Below the pieces are notes generated by a model. The model was not told the DNA's origin and searched no databases. It saw nothing but the letters and a program-made list of their open reading frames with translations. Positions 30,088-41,600 of a DNA stretch of 45,713 nt are shown here, piece by piece (position 1 is the stretch's first letter; each line of letters begins with the position of its first letter). Location: the IMG/VR virus record IMGVR_UViG_3300037488_001445, positions 1 to 45,713 of that record; one strand, 5' to 3'. Source of the DNA: a virus. The position numbers and the translations under genes were made by a program.

Positions 30088-32687
30088 TCCCCAACCCCGC
30101 AGCGCAGAGCATCCCGAACCTGCAAGGCCCGACCCCGCAGGCGCAGGCACCCATGGGCACGATCGGGCAGGACCCGCAGCGCGGCCAGATCTCCGAGGCG
30201 GGGGATGCCGTTGGCTACTCTGGTGCCAACCTGCAGGTCGAGTCCCGACGCAGGCAGTACGAGGCCGAGCGAATGCGGTTCGAGGCGGAGAGGCTGCAGG
30301 ACAAGCTGGACAACAGCGATGCCCGGTCCGGGCTGACCCAGTTGGGGTTCACCCAGTCGCAACTGCTCGTCGACCCCAATGACGGGTTCCTTTGGACCGC
30401 TGGCCGCAACGCGCTCGAGCGCCGGCCGCAGGTGCTCGGAGCCTTCGGCGAACGCATCCAGGCGATCGAGGGCCAACTGCAGACCCAACGGGCCAAGCAG
30501 GTGTTCCGCCAGGGAGCCGAGCTCCGGGCCTTGGAGCTGATGCAGCGCGTCGACGCGCACGCCGGCCGGGCGGCGAACGAGTTCGCGGACGAGGCCGACC
30601 AGAACGAACTCGACCAGGCATCTCAGGAGGCGATCGACGCCCACGGGCTGCCCGGCATCGACGGGGTGCTGAACAGCACCTACCGGGTGCGGAAGGACAT
30701 CGCGCTCGGCGCCTTCGACCGGCTGGCCGAACGCAAGGGGCTGCGGATGAGCGATCCGAACTACCGCTCCCTCCGCTTCGCTGTCACCGGCCGCATCGCC
30801 GCCGGCGTGGTCGATCGGCTCGCCGAGAAGGACCCGTTCGCGGCCCAGGACTACGTCGACAGCCTGCGCGATATCGATGTGTCGCCCGGCATGCGCGCCA
30901 AGATGCAGGAGAAGGTGACCGACCAAGGCGACCAGCGTCTCGGCGTCGTCGCCGCCGGCGAGATGCTGCGCCAGTTCAACGACCCCGACGTGGCCGCCGC
31001 CTCCCTGTTCCAAGCCTACAGTGCCCCAGGATCGCCGATCTCGGAGCGGACCTACAGCCGCGCCCAGAAGGAGATCGCCCAGCAGGCCGAGGGCGTGCGC
31101 CGCCAGAAGGCGGCTGCCGAGACCCAGGCGATGGAGATAGCGAAGCGCTGGCTGATCGGCAACCCCACGGCGGGCTGGGACGATCTGCCGGTCGAGTACA
31201 AGGGGCCGGTCGAGAAGTCGTTCCAGCGGGACAATCTCATCGAATGGCTCAAGGACGACAAGCGGGTGGCAACCAACCCGGCAGCCTACGCCGCGTTGCA
31301 GTCGATGCCGGACGCCTACTGGCGCAACGTGACCGACGAGGAGCTGCAGCGCGACTGGGCCGGCCAGATCGCACCCGAGGACATGAAGGGGGTGCGCGCG
31401 CAGTCGGCAGTCGCCAAGGGCTCGCAGGACCCTGGGGCGAAGGACGTCGTCGACGCAAAGGACCTGGACCGCATCGCCGCGTTCGACGGTCTGATCTTCG
31501 ACAACCCCGATCTCCCCAAGCAGCCGCCTGGCCAGGAGCTGATCTTCCTGAAGTTCCAGGCGCGGACCGACGAGCTGGTCAAGGTCTACGCCGACGAGAA
31601 GGACCCGAAGCGGCGCCGCGAACTGGCCCGGCAGGCCGCGCTGCGCGAGAAGGACTCCGCGGGCAACTTCGTCTGGAACAAGAAGCCCGAGGAGCGCGCC
31701 GCGGCCACGTTCGAAAGCGGCGGCGAGAACTTCGTCCCGGCCAATGTCGTGAAGGGCTCGACCTACAACGAGGTGCACGAAGCCTACGCCCAGATGGCCG
31801 AGGAGCAGGGCATCCCATCGGTCGCGAACCCAGCGCTGCGGCGCCTGTTCACCCTGCGCGAGCAACGAAACCAAGACCTCTTGCCTGGAGCCCTCCAGTC
31901 TGCCGTCGAGAAGCAGATGCGCGTGGCCATGGCCGGCAGCATAAACGAGTTCGACCTCGCGAAGCGCATCGTCGAGAACAAGGCGAAGCGAGCCGCCGAG
32001 CGCGAGGCCGATCGCCGGCTCTACCCCGGCACCGTCTCGTGGCTCACGCTGCAGCGACACGGGCTGATCAAGGACAGCCAGTCGGCCGAGGACGATATCA
32101 CCGCGGGCACGGTGCCCGCCTATGCCGACGACATCGTCACGCGGCATCGGCGGGATCGGGACCAGGGGGTGGCAGCCAGCAACTCAGGCGGGCTCTCACT
32201 CGCGGCTGGCAAGCGCATGGAAGAGCTCGCCGGCAAGACTGTCGGCCCGATCGTCCCCGGCCACTTCTCGGTGCCGCGTGTCGGCCAGACTGAGACGCAG
32301 TCGGTCGTGGGCATTATGAGTGCCAGGGAGCGCGACGAAGCCATCCAGCGGCTGGAGGCTCTCACCTTCTCGAAATACGACGACGTCGCCGCCCAGAACC
32401 TCGAGCGTGACCTGCAGCAGGTGCTGGCCAACGGTGGCCGCGACCACGACCCTGCGGTGCGCTTCCTGCGCGCGCGGACTGCGTTTGCAGCCAAGTCGGT
32501 GGTGCCTTCCAATCAGCAGCGCATCATCGCGGAGAGAGCATGGGAGGCGTGGCTGCAGGATGGTGGCGAGTACTGGGAGGAGTGGGAGCAAAGCGGCAAG
32601 CCCAAGGCGAGCATGCCACTGGAAGGCACCTGGGAGCAGCATGTGCAGTTCCGCGCCAAGGTCGCGCAGTGGGGCGTGGGCAAGTAA
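30084..32687 (+). CDS. Internal virion protein (T7 gp15-like position)
   Basis: 867 residues, highly charged and almost all helical, with Arg/Glu/Ala/Gln heptads (for example RRQYEAERMRFEAERLQDKL at about 52-71). A Pro/Gln-rich head of about 40 residues comes first. No enzyme motif was found. Proteins of this size and make-up between the gp14-like gene and the last large gene are core proteins that are sent into the cell and build the periplasmic part of the ejection channel. The call is by synteny and composition; sequence likeness to T7 gp15 is not visible. It ends 9 bases before the GTG of the giant gene. Confidence 0.65.
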   Translation: MIPNPAAQSIPNLQGPTPQAQAPMGTIGQDPQRGQISEAGDAVGYSGANLQVESRRRQYEAERMRFEAERLQDKLDNSDARSGLTQLGFTQSQLLVDPNDGFLWTAGRNALERRPQVLGAFGERIQAIEGQLQTQRAKQVFRQGAELRALELMQRVDAHAGRAANEFADEADQNELDQASQEAIDAHGLPGIDGVLNSTYRVRKDIALGAFDRLAERKGLRMSDPNYRSLRFAVTGRIAAGVVDRLAEKDPFAAQDYVDSLRDIDVSPGMRAKMQEKVTDQGDQRLGVVAAGEMLRQFNDPDVAAASLFQAYSAPGSPISERTYSRAQKEIAQQAEGVRRQKAAAETQAMEIAKRWLIGNPTAGWDDLPVEYKGPVEKSFQRDNLIEWLKDDKRVATNPAAYAALQSMPDAYWRNVTDEELQRDWAGQIAPEDMKGVRAQSAVAKGSQDPGAKDVVDAKDLDRIAAFDGLIFDNPDLPKQPPGQELIFLKFQARTDELVKVYADEKDPKRRRELARQAALREKDSAGNFVWNKKPEERAAATFESGGENFVPANVVKGSTYNEVHEAYAQMAEEQGIPSVANPALRRLFTLREQRNQDLLPGALQSAVEKQMRVAMAGSINEFDLAKRIVENKAKRAAEREADRRLYPGTVSWLTLQRHGLIKDSQSAEDDITAGTVPAYADDIVTRHRRDRDQGVAASNSGGLSLAAGKRMEELAGKTVGPIVPGHFSVPRVGQTETQSVVGIMSARERDEAIQRLEALTFSKYDDVAAQNLERDLQQVLANGGRDHDPAVRFLRARTAFAAKSVVPSNQQRIIAERAWEAWLQDGGEYWEEWEQSGKPKASMPLEGTWEQHVQFRAKVAQWGVGK

Positions 32688-32696
32688 GTTGAGCGG

Positions 32697-35600
32697 GTGA
32701 TCGACGACTCGCTGCAGCCGCTCTCGCCAGAACCAACGCAGGACCCGCAACCGGTGGCAACGCCGGCACCGGCTGTGCCCTTGTGGGAGCAGGTCAAACA
32801 GGCGCACGCGCAGAAGGTGCAGGCCGAGTTCGACCGGCAGTTCAACCCGACCCCGAAGGACCTCGAGCAGAGCATGCTCGCGTCCGTCCGTGGCGCGGCG
32901 AGCCTCGACCCGACGCTGATCTCCACGATTCGCGAGTATGCGAAGGCGGCCGGCGTGTCGCCGATCGGTGCCGAGAACGACGTCGCGGTGCTCAAGTCGA
33001 TGGCGCGCGAGCGCCAACTCGTCGACCAGCAGGTGGCGCTGCGCAACCCGGCACTGGCGAAGTGGCTCAGCAACCAGGAGATGGCGGCGATCAGCGAGGA
33101 CGACGTCGACAACCTCGTCATCTGGGACAGCTGGTTCGCCAACGTCGGCCGCCAGCTGCGTTCCGGCGTTCGCCAGACGCAGCTCGGCTTCATGGGTGCC
33201 AGCATCGCCGCCTCCGAGACCGGCAAGCCGACCGCGAGGCAGGCGCGCGAGATCGCCGGCATGCAGCTCCAGATCGCCAAGGCGCAGGACGACGCCGGCT
33301 GGACCACGGCCATGTTCAATCCGGTGGGCCAGATGCTCGCCACGGTGCCCATCGCATCCGCCGCGGCATGGGCCGGTGCCCGCTCGACGGCAGCCTTCAC
33401 CAACCACCCGCACGCGATCGCCCTCGGCGGCACGATCGGCGGCGGCCTTGCCGTCTGGGGTTCGACCGCGGTCATCGAAGGCGGCAACCACTACCTCGAC
33501 CTGATCCGCCGCGGCATCGACCCGGCCAACGCCAGGAAGGTCGCCAGCTACTACGGCATCGCCGCCGGTGCGCTGGAGACCATCGGCGCCGGCATCGTCA
33601 CCCGACCCATGCGCGCCATGCTGCTGGCGCGCGCCGCCGAGAAGGCGGGGCAGATCCTGACCAAGCGCACCAAGGGACAAGCCCTGCGCCGCTCCGCCTA
33701 CGACTGGTTCGAAGGCGCCGCCGGCGAGGTCACGACCGAAGTGGCGCAGAAGATCGCCGAGAACCTGGCCACGGCGAGCGCCATCGGGATGCAGGGCCGG
33801 TCGTGGCAGGAGCTCACCAAGACCCCCGAGGATGCCGTCAAGTGGGGCGACGAACTGGGCGAGACCTTCGCCGCCACCCTCATGGCCATGGTGCCGCTGG
33901 GCGGCATCCTGCCCGGCGTGCGCGTGATGCACGACCTGCGCCAGTTGCGGCGCGCGTCGGGTGAACAATCCTTCATGCAGGGGATGCGCGACCGGCTGAA
34001 GGACCTGAAGACCCCAGGCAAGTCGCCCGATGGGTTCCACGACCTGCTGAAGGAGCAGGCGGCGAAGCTCGAGGCCGAAGGCGGCCCGACCACCGTGCAC
34101 GTCGACCGGCACGCCGCGACGCAGGTACTCAACCAAGCCGACGAGGTCGCGGACCAGAAGCAGGCCAAGGCGGCCGGCATGACCGCGGAGCAGCTGCGCG
34201 CCAGCCGTGCCGAGGGCACCCGCGGCGCCGCGTCGGAGGAGCTCGCCAAGGTGCTGCCCGAGGTGGCCGCGCAGCTGAACGACTCGAACGCGGCGACCGA
34301 CACCATCGAGATCCCGCTGCACCTATGGATCTCCAAGGTGATGGGCACGCCTCTCGAGGACGTGCTGCGGGATCACATCAAGCTCGACCCCAACGGGCAC
34401 ACCTACTTCGAATCGCAGGTCCTGGGCCGCCGCGTGTCTGCCGAACTGGCGACCATGCGCAAGACGGTCAAGGAGCAGGGCGCGGCAGCCGAGCAGTGGC
34501 AGGCCGAGGCGGACGAGATCGAGGCCGAACTTGCCAAGGCTCTCGTGGGCACGAAGGTGCACAAGCTCACCGGCCGCAACTCCGCCACGACGGCGCAGGT
34601 GGTCACGGCCATCGTGGTGAACCGGGCGAAACGGGCGAAGCAGACCCCGAAGCAGTTTTGGTCCACGCACGGGGTGCGCTACCTCTCGGAGCTGACCGAC
34701 CCCGATGGCGTGCGCGCAGCCCTGGACTCGGCGATGGGCCGCGGGCCGCGGCCGACCGCGCCGAGGCCGCCGGCACCGACGACCGAGATGGGCGGCGCCG
34801 ACCAGATCCGCATCGACGACGAGCCTGGCGCGCAGCCAGCACCGACCGAGGAGTCCGACCCCGATGCCGAGCCGGACGCGCCGGCGCCCCAGACCGATGC
34901 GCAGCCGGTGCCGATGGATTCGCTCCGCGGCGTGCTGCAGCACTACGAGACCGTGCTGGGCGACCCGCAGATGGCGGACACCGCGCTGCGCGTCCTCTCC
35001 GCCGCGGTCGGTCCCGAGGGCATCGCCGAGATCCGCGCCGGCCGCGACCCGGTCGGCACCACGCCAGAGTCCATCCGCGCACTGGTGCTGGCCATCGAGG
35101 ACGCCGGCATGCAGGAGCGCGATGCGCTCAACGAGGCCGAGCAGAACAGCGATGCGGTGTTCGACCAGACGGTCGAGTTCCTGCGCCGTTCGCCTGAAAG
35201 CCGCCGCCGCACGCTGGCGCGTCTTGGCCTGAAGCCGAAGCCCGACAACAAGCCGCACAGCACGCGCGAGGTGGCCGCCTTCCTGACCGCGCGGCAGCGG
35301 CAGAAGTATGGGGAGATCCCCGCCGACAAGGAGGGGCGCACCGACGAGCAGGCGAAGAAGATCGCCAACTGGATGGTGGCCGAGGTCGAATACGAGGCCG
35401 AGAGCCCGAACAGCGCGATCGGTTGGTACACGAAGAAGTTCCAGGCAGCGCTCAGCCGACTGTCGTCGGTGTTCCCCGAACTGCGCGAGAGCGCCGACGC
35501 ACGCGCCACGATCACTGCGCTGGTCGCGATCACCAGCGATGGGCTCGCTGTCGGGCCGAACTTCCTGTTCGCCGCGGAGCTGTACGAGAACTGGCGCCCA

Positions 35601-38600
35601 GGCGGCAAAACACCCGGCCGGTTCACCAGCATTCGCAAGCACAACCGGGTGGCTCCGCTCGCCACGCTGAAGCGCTTGGAGGCTCTCTACGCCGAGATGA
35701 CTCCGAGCCGAGCCCACGAGCTCCTGCTGCGCGAGGGCACGGTCAAAGAGCTGAAGGCCATGGCGAAGGCCGAGGGCTGGACGTTCAAGCCAGGAGCGGG
35801 CTACCTCGTCACGACGCGGCTGCCCTACAGCGCGATCGCGTTCGGGCCGAAGATCGGCGCCTTCTGGGCCAACCTCATGGGCTCCACCGGATACCTGACG
35901 ATGGACCGGTGGTGGTGCCGCACGTTCAACCGCTACCGCGGCGACATGGTGCTCTCGGTCGGCGACCAAGCGCTCGCGGCCTGGGCCGAACTGCTGGGGC
36001 GCAGCGACCTGTCGCGCGACCAGCTCATCAGCGAGACGGTGGTCTGGGAGGAGCGATTCGCTCAGCGCAACTGGAAGACCCAGCTGGCCGTCCTGGTCGG
36101 CAAGTCGGAGCCGGGCAAGAAGGGCGAAAAGGCCGAGTGGATGAAGAAGGCGAAGGAGCTCGCCGGCGCCCGCTTCGACGAACTGCTGCTTGAGCACAAG
36201 CGGGAACGCAAGGCGCACACCATCTGGAAGCTCGCGTTCCAGTCGCTGCGCGATGCGCCCGACAACGCGACCGACCGCGAGTTTATGATCCGCGCCGCCG
36301 CGTTCGCGCAGGCGAAGTTGAAGAAGCGGGGCACCACCCTGTCGATCGCGGACATCCAGGCGGCACTGTGGTATTTTGAGAAACGGCTATTCGCCACGGT
36401 TGGCGCCCGGCCGAAGTTCGGTATCTCCTACGAAGAGGCTGCAGAAAATGTCGTCACGGCTGCGCAACTCCCGGCCCGATCTGATGGACTCGCAGGGCTG
36501 GCCAGAATGGCAGCTGAAACTGCAGAACGGGTCGCCCGACTCCGAGCCGAAAAAGCTCGTCGAGCTGCTGCTAAAGATGGAGGCAGCGTCTACGTCGAAG
36601 GCGAAGAGCAGCTCCTCGCAGAGTCCGACGAGTCCGAGAACCTCAACCAATCCGACTTCGTCGAGCAGCACTTCCGCGTCGAGGACGTCCCCACAACCGG
36701 ATTCCCCGACCGAGGAGACATCCTCGACCAGTCCGTCGATGACATCCCCGGAGGCGTAGCACCGGGCCTCGAGGTCCTCATCGACTTCACCACCGACATC
36801 GACCTGGACGCGGTCGAGAAGGTGCGAATCGGACGCCGCACGATCAAGTCGCCGGCGGAAGCAGCGGAGGCCGCAGCGCACTTGGCGCTCTCCGCGCGCG
36901 AACAGATCCAGGGCATCGTCACCGACGACCAGGGCAAGGTAATGGGCATCGTCGGCGGATTCCGCGGCGGCCCGGTGAGCACGAACAACGATCCGACAGT
37001 GCTGCTCGACCTCGCGCTGATCAAGGGAGCCGCAAAGGTCTGGTGGGTGCACAACCACCCAAGCGACGACGAGACGTTGTCGAAGGCCGACCTAAAGTCG
37101 GCGGCAAGCCTGCACCGCATCCTGTCGGGGACGAACATCTTCTCGATGGGCATCATCGCCATTCGCGCCGCCGACAAGAACGGCGACCACGCGTGGCACT
37201 GGTCGAACAGCAGCAACACCGACCAGAATGGTGGCAGCACGCGCGTGAACAAGGGGCACACGGTGCCGTTCCTCGAGCGCGTCATTCGCAGCGTCGACAC
37301 GTCGCCGCGAATGCTCTTTGGCCAGGACGTCGACGACTTGCTGCGGGCGAGCAAGGCCAAGGGTCGCGACGGCATCCTGCTACTGGATCCCCAGAACCGC
37401 CCGCTCGGCTTCATCGGCATCGATGGCCAGGCGATGATGGAGCTGACGCAGCAGGGCCGGCAGCACACGCTAATGGCATGGCTTGGCCTGGCCTCGGCCT
37501 ACAGCGCGATCGTGGTGCGCAGCACCGGCACGGCCGCGGGCGCTGCGAACGTGGGCATGGCGCTGCTGACCTTCGGCATCCAACTGCAGGGGTTCCTTGA
37601 GTGGAGCCCCAAGTTTCAGGAATACATCAGGAGCACGCCGCAGGCACCGTCGAGCAACATCTTCTACCAGGAGGACATCGACTACCGCGGCCTGCACCGC
37701 GCGCCGATGCGCGACTACGGCGCACCGCTGCACGACCTGACGCAGATGTATCCCGACGACGTCTACGGACCGAAGGGGGCGCAGTTCTACGGCGGCGGCG
37801 GCATGGCCAAGGATCGCGCGCTCGACGAGAAGGCGATGGACCTGCTGCGCAGCCTGCGCGGCCAGCCCGACGCGCGCGTCACGGTCTACCGGGCGGTGCC
37901 GCTCGATGCGCCGTCCGCGATCAATGCCGGCGACTGGGTGACGATCACCGAGGCATACGCGAAGCAGCACGGCGAGAGCGCGCTCCGCGGCGAGTATCGC
38001 ATCGTGCAGCTTACCGTCGCCGCCGACGAACTGTTCACCGACGCGAACAGCCTGCACGAGCAGGGCTACGACCCGCGCCCCGAGGTGCTGTTCCAAGAGG
38101 ACACCGAGCCACCGGCGCCGCCGCGTAGGGACGACAGGCAGTTGTTCGCGATGAAGAACATCAACTACATGCCGGACCTCGTGGGAGAGCTGGGGTTCCT
38201 CGCGCCGTCGATCGGAGTCGCCAACATCAACAGCCCCTACACCGACTTCGGCAACGCCACGCTGATCGGCCCGTGGACGCTGGTGAACCCGCACACGACG
38301 CCCGTCTTCTCAGCGGACAGCTGGAGCGAGACGTTCGCCGGCTCGATCCGCACGCGGACCCAGGAGCTGAAGCTGAAGAAGGGCGGGGTCATCGGCACCT
38401 ACCTGGAAGGTCTCGCCGAGGAGATGGAGCGGGTGGCCGAGCATGACGGTCTGCTGCCGTCGATGGTGCGCCAGTGGATTATGAAGCCCTACGTGCCCGA
38501 CAACACGGTGACGCTGAGAATCCTGGGCAACATCCAGCAGGACCACCGCGAACTCGGTTTCGACACCAATGAAGCTCGAGCGTGGCTATCCCGCGCCGCG

Positions 38601-41600
38601 GAATGGCAGGCGACGCATAGCACGAAAATGCTGGTGGCGACGACGAGAAGCCCGCGCATCAGCGTCGACCACAACACTTCGACGTTCAACCAAGTGCTGC
38701 GGCGCATGGATGCTCTGGCGGAGGAGAACACCAGGGCACCGATCAGCAATGCGAACCGTGCGCTCCTGCACAACATCGTCCACAGCAACCTCGACCCACT
38801 GAGCGAGCTCGTCGCATGGGCTTGGGATCACCGCGAACTGTGGACGAATCCGCGCAACGGACAGGTCAAGTGGAGCAAGGAGCTCGAGGCGCATGCCAAG
38901 GAGGCCGGGTGGTGGGACCTGCCGATCCTGAAGCTCGCGCGCGAACTGTGGCTGCCGAATAATGGCAAGACGTTCGCACCCGTGTTTGACGGAGGGCAAT
39001 GGCTCGACCGGGACTACGGATGGCAGGAGTCGACGTCGGCGGCGATCGCGCTCGCGCAGGCAGTCCTGATGGTGGTGCATCACATGGATGTCGACGAGTT
39101 CACCAGGAGGCTCATCGGGGCACCGTTCGTGGATGTCGAGACCGGCCCCAATCTCGACGAGTGGGCCTATGCGATGCGTGTGGGACCGTGGTCGCTGATG
39201 ATGGTGCCCCCCAATGACAACCTGGGGAAGGTGGACCAAGCCAGCGAGGCCATACAGAAGCTGTTCGACAGCGAAGCGGTCCGCACCATCCGAGAGATCG
39301 ACGTCGCCAGAGGAGGTGCAGCGAAAGCCGACTGGCGCGAGGCGACTGCCGAGAACCTCGCCATCGCCATGGCGAAGGTGAAGCCGCGGACCGACCGCTC
39401 GCCGAGTTCGATCGGCGAACTGCGGGCGCACCTTGCCCAGCGCTTCGACACCTGGCAGCAGATGATGGAGCAGGGCAAGACGATTGTGTCGGGCCACGAG
39501 CACAGGGTCTCGCTGCAGGACCTCGAGTTCGCGCATGGCGACCTCCAGGCAGTCATGCGCGACGCCTACCAGAAGGAGCGCGACGATCGATTCAACGCGC
39601 AAGGCGTCGACTTCAAGGGTCCCGACCTGAACAAGACTCCGAGTGGCTTCAACACCACCGAGGACGAGGCGGCCTACCAGATCGCCGAGAAGGTGCTCTC
39701 GCAGTTGGCACCGCACGCACGCGAAGACGAGGCGGCCGTGCGCCGCATGCTGCTGCCGCTGACCGCGGAGCCAGGTGGTCGCATGCTGCCGCTAGTGCCG
39801 ACGTCGGGCCTGGACGTCATCGTGCCGAAGCTGATCGCCTTCGCGAAGGCCGCGCGCGAACACCGCGTGGACTACTTCGAAGCGAAGCCGCAGCGCGTGG
39901 TCGCGATCCGCGAGTTCACTGGCTACGTCACGCACGAGAAGGACAACGTGCCGCAGTGGGTGACCGACAACGGGCTGAACGTCTACAAGTATGGACCGCA
40001 GCACCCGACGCTGACCACGCAGCGCGAAGCGATCCAGGCGGCTGTGCAAGCCTTGGAGAACCAGGACCCCGGCTCGATCCTGTTCCAAGAGGAGGACGTC
40101 GCCGACCCCTACGCTCCTGGCGAGTTCGGCTTTTACTCAGCGCTGCGGCAGCACATCCTGCTCGCCGGCCGCGAGATGACCGCTGGCCAGTGGCTGCAGG
40201 AGTTGTCGATGCTCCGCAACCAGAACAAGCTGAAGCAGGGCGAGCTCGACTGGACGGGCATCGAGGACAAGCTCCTCGACATGAAGGAGCGCGACCCGTC
40301 GCGCAAGCTCTCGCCGCAGCACGTCGAGGCGATGGGCGACTTCCTGACGGTGGCAAGCGTGCACCACGGTCTTCGGCGCGACCCATCGGACCCGGCAAAC
40401 GAAGCGCTGAACCCGACGACCGTAGGTTGGACTCTGCGCACGGAGTACGAACGCGCGCAGGAGATGATCGACACGCTGCTCACGAACGATGACTGGTTTG
40501 CATTCGGGGTCGAGAATCATCTGTTCCTGAATCAGGAGGCTGCGGACCGGGTGCGGGACCTGATGGAGCAGATCCGCAACAGCCTCGACCGGGACCTGGG
40601 GGACGACTTCTTCGACGTCATCGAGATGGACCGGGAAATCTACGAGTACATCAGAGACAACTCCGACGACTGGAACGCGATCTCCCTCCAGCTGTCAGTC
40701 ATTGGCGAGGGCGGCGACCCCGACTTCTCCGCGACGGACAGACCAGCCGGCGACTCGGATGAAGCATCGGACTACCAGAGCGACGCCCCTCCAGGTCCCG
40801 CGACGGACCCGTGGGAGTTCTTGGTCAACTACGACGCCAAGGGTGCGAAGGTCTACCAGTCGTCGCACTGGGCCGATGCCAACGTCTTGGTGCACGTTCG
40901 CGGCGACAATCGCACGCTGGCCGATGGCACCGAGGCCATGGTCGTGCACGAGGTGCAGAGCGACTGGGCGCAGGGAGGCACGCGCGATGGGTTCGAAGGC
41001 GAACTCGCGACCGACGAACTACGCCTTGAACTGCTTGAGACGCTTTGGACGGAGCCGGCGCTGGGTAAGCCGAGCGTCATGGTGCCGGATCGCGGCCCGA
41101 ACCCGGCAGCCCGCCTGCTCACGGTCAAGAACGACGAGGAGCTGCAGGACTGGCTGAAGGAGGCCACGAAGCGCATCGAGGACTTGGACGAGGGTGGTCC
41201 CAACGAACTGCAGGATGGAGGGCCGCAGGTTGCGCTGGCTCTCGGCGACATCCGCGGTCTCGCCAAGATGCGCGCCAAGGACATGCAGAACGGGGAGTCG
41301 AAGGCGCAGCAGCGTCTCGAGCAACTCCGCGCCGAGCACGACAAGTTGCGCGACCGGGCACATGGCGGCGCCAGGGCACAGCGAGCACCGGATGGGCCGA
41401 TCGTCGGCAGCAACGCGGCGGCGATCGAGCTCGGAGTCAAGCGAGCGATCCAGGCCGCAGTCGGCGCGGGCGCGAAGCACCTTGCGCTGACGACGGGCCT
41501 GCTGCAGGACATCAAGAACAACGGTAACAACAACTCAGTGCTGCTGAATGTGGAGGTGCCGATCGCGCTGGTCGGCAACTCCCCGGACTACGACCAACCG

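Noticed and set aside
29871-32147. A 758-codon - strand frame opposite the 867-residue virion protein
   Set aside because: The product is a low-complexity antisense reading (Leu/Arg/Val-rich) with no motif, and the + strand gene fits the operon with ATGA overlap.
32196-34322. A 708-codon - strand frame opposite the start of the giant gene
   Set aside because: It is antisense to two co-directional late genes, has no ribosome site or motif, and its frame simply mirrors codon bias of the + genes.
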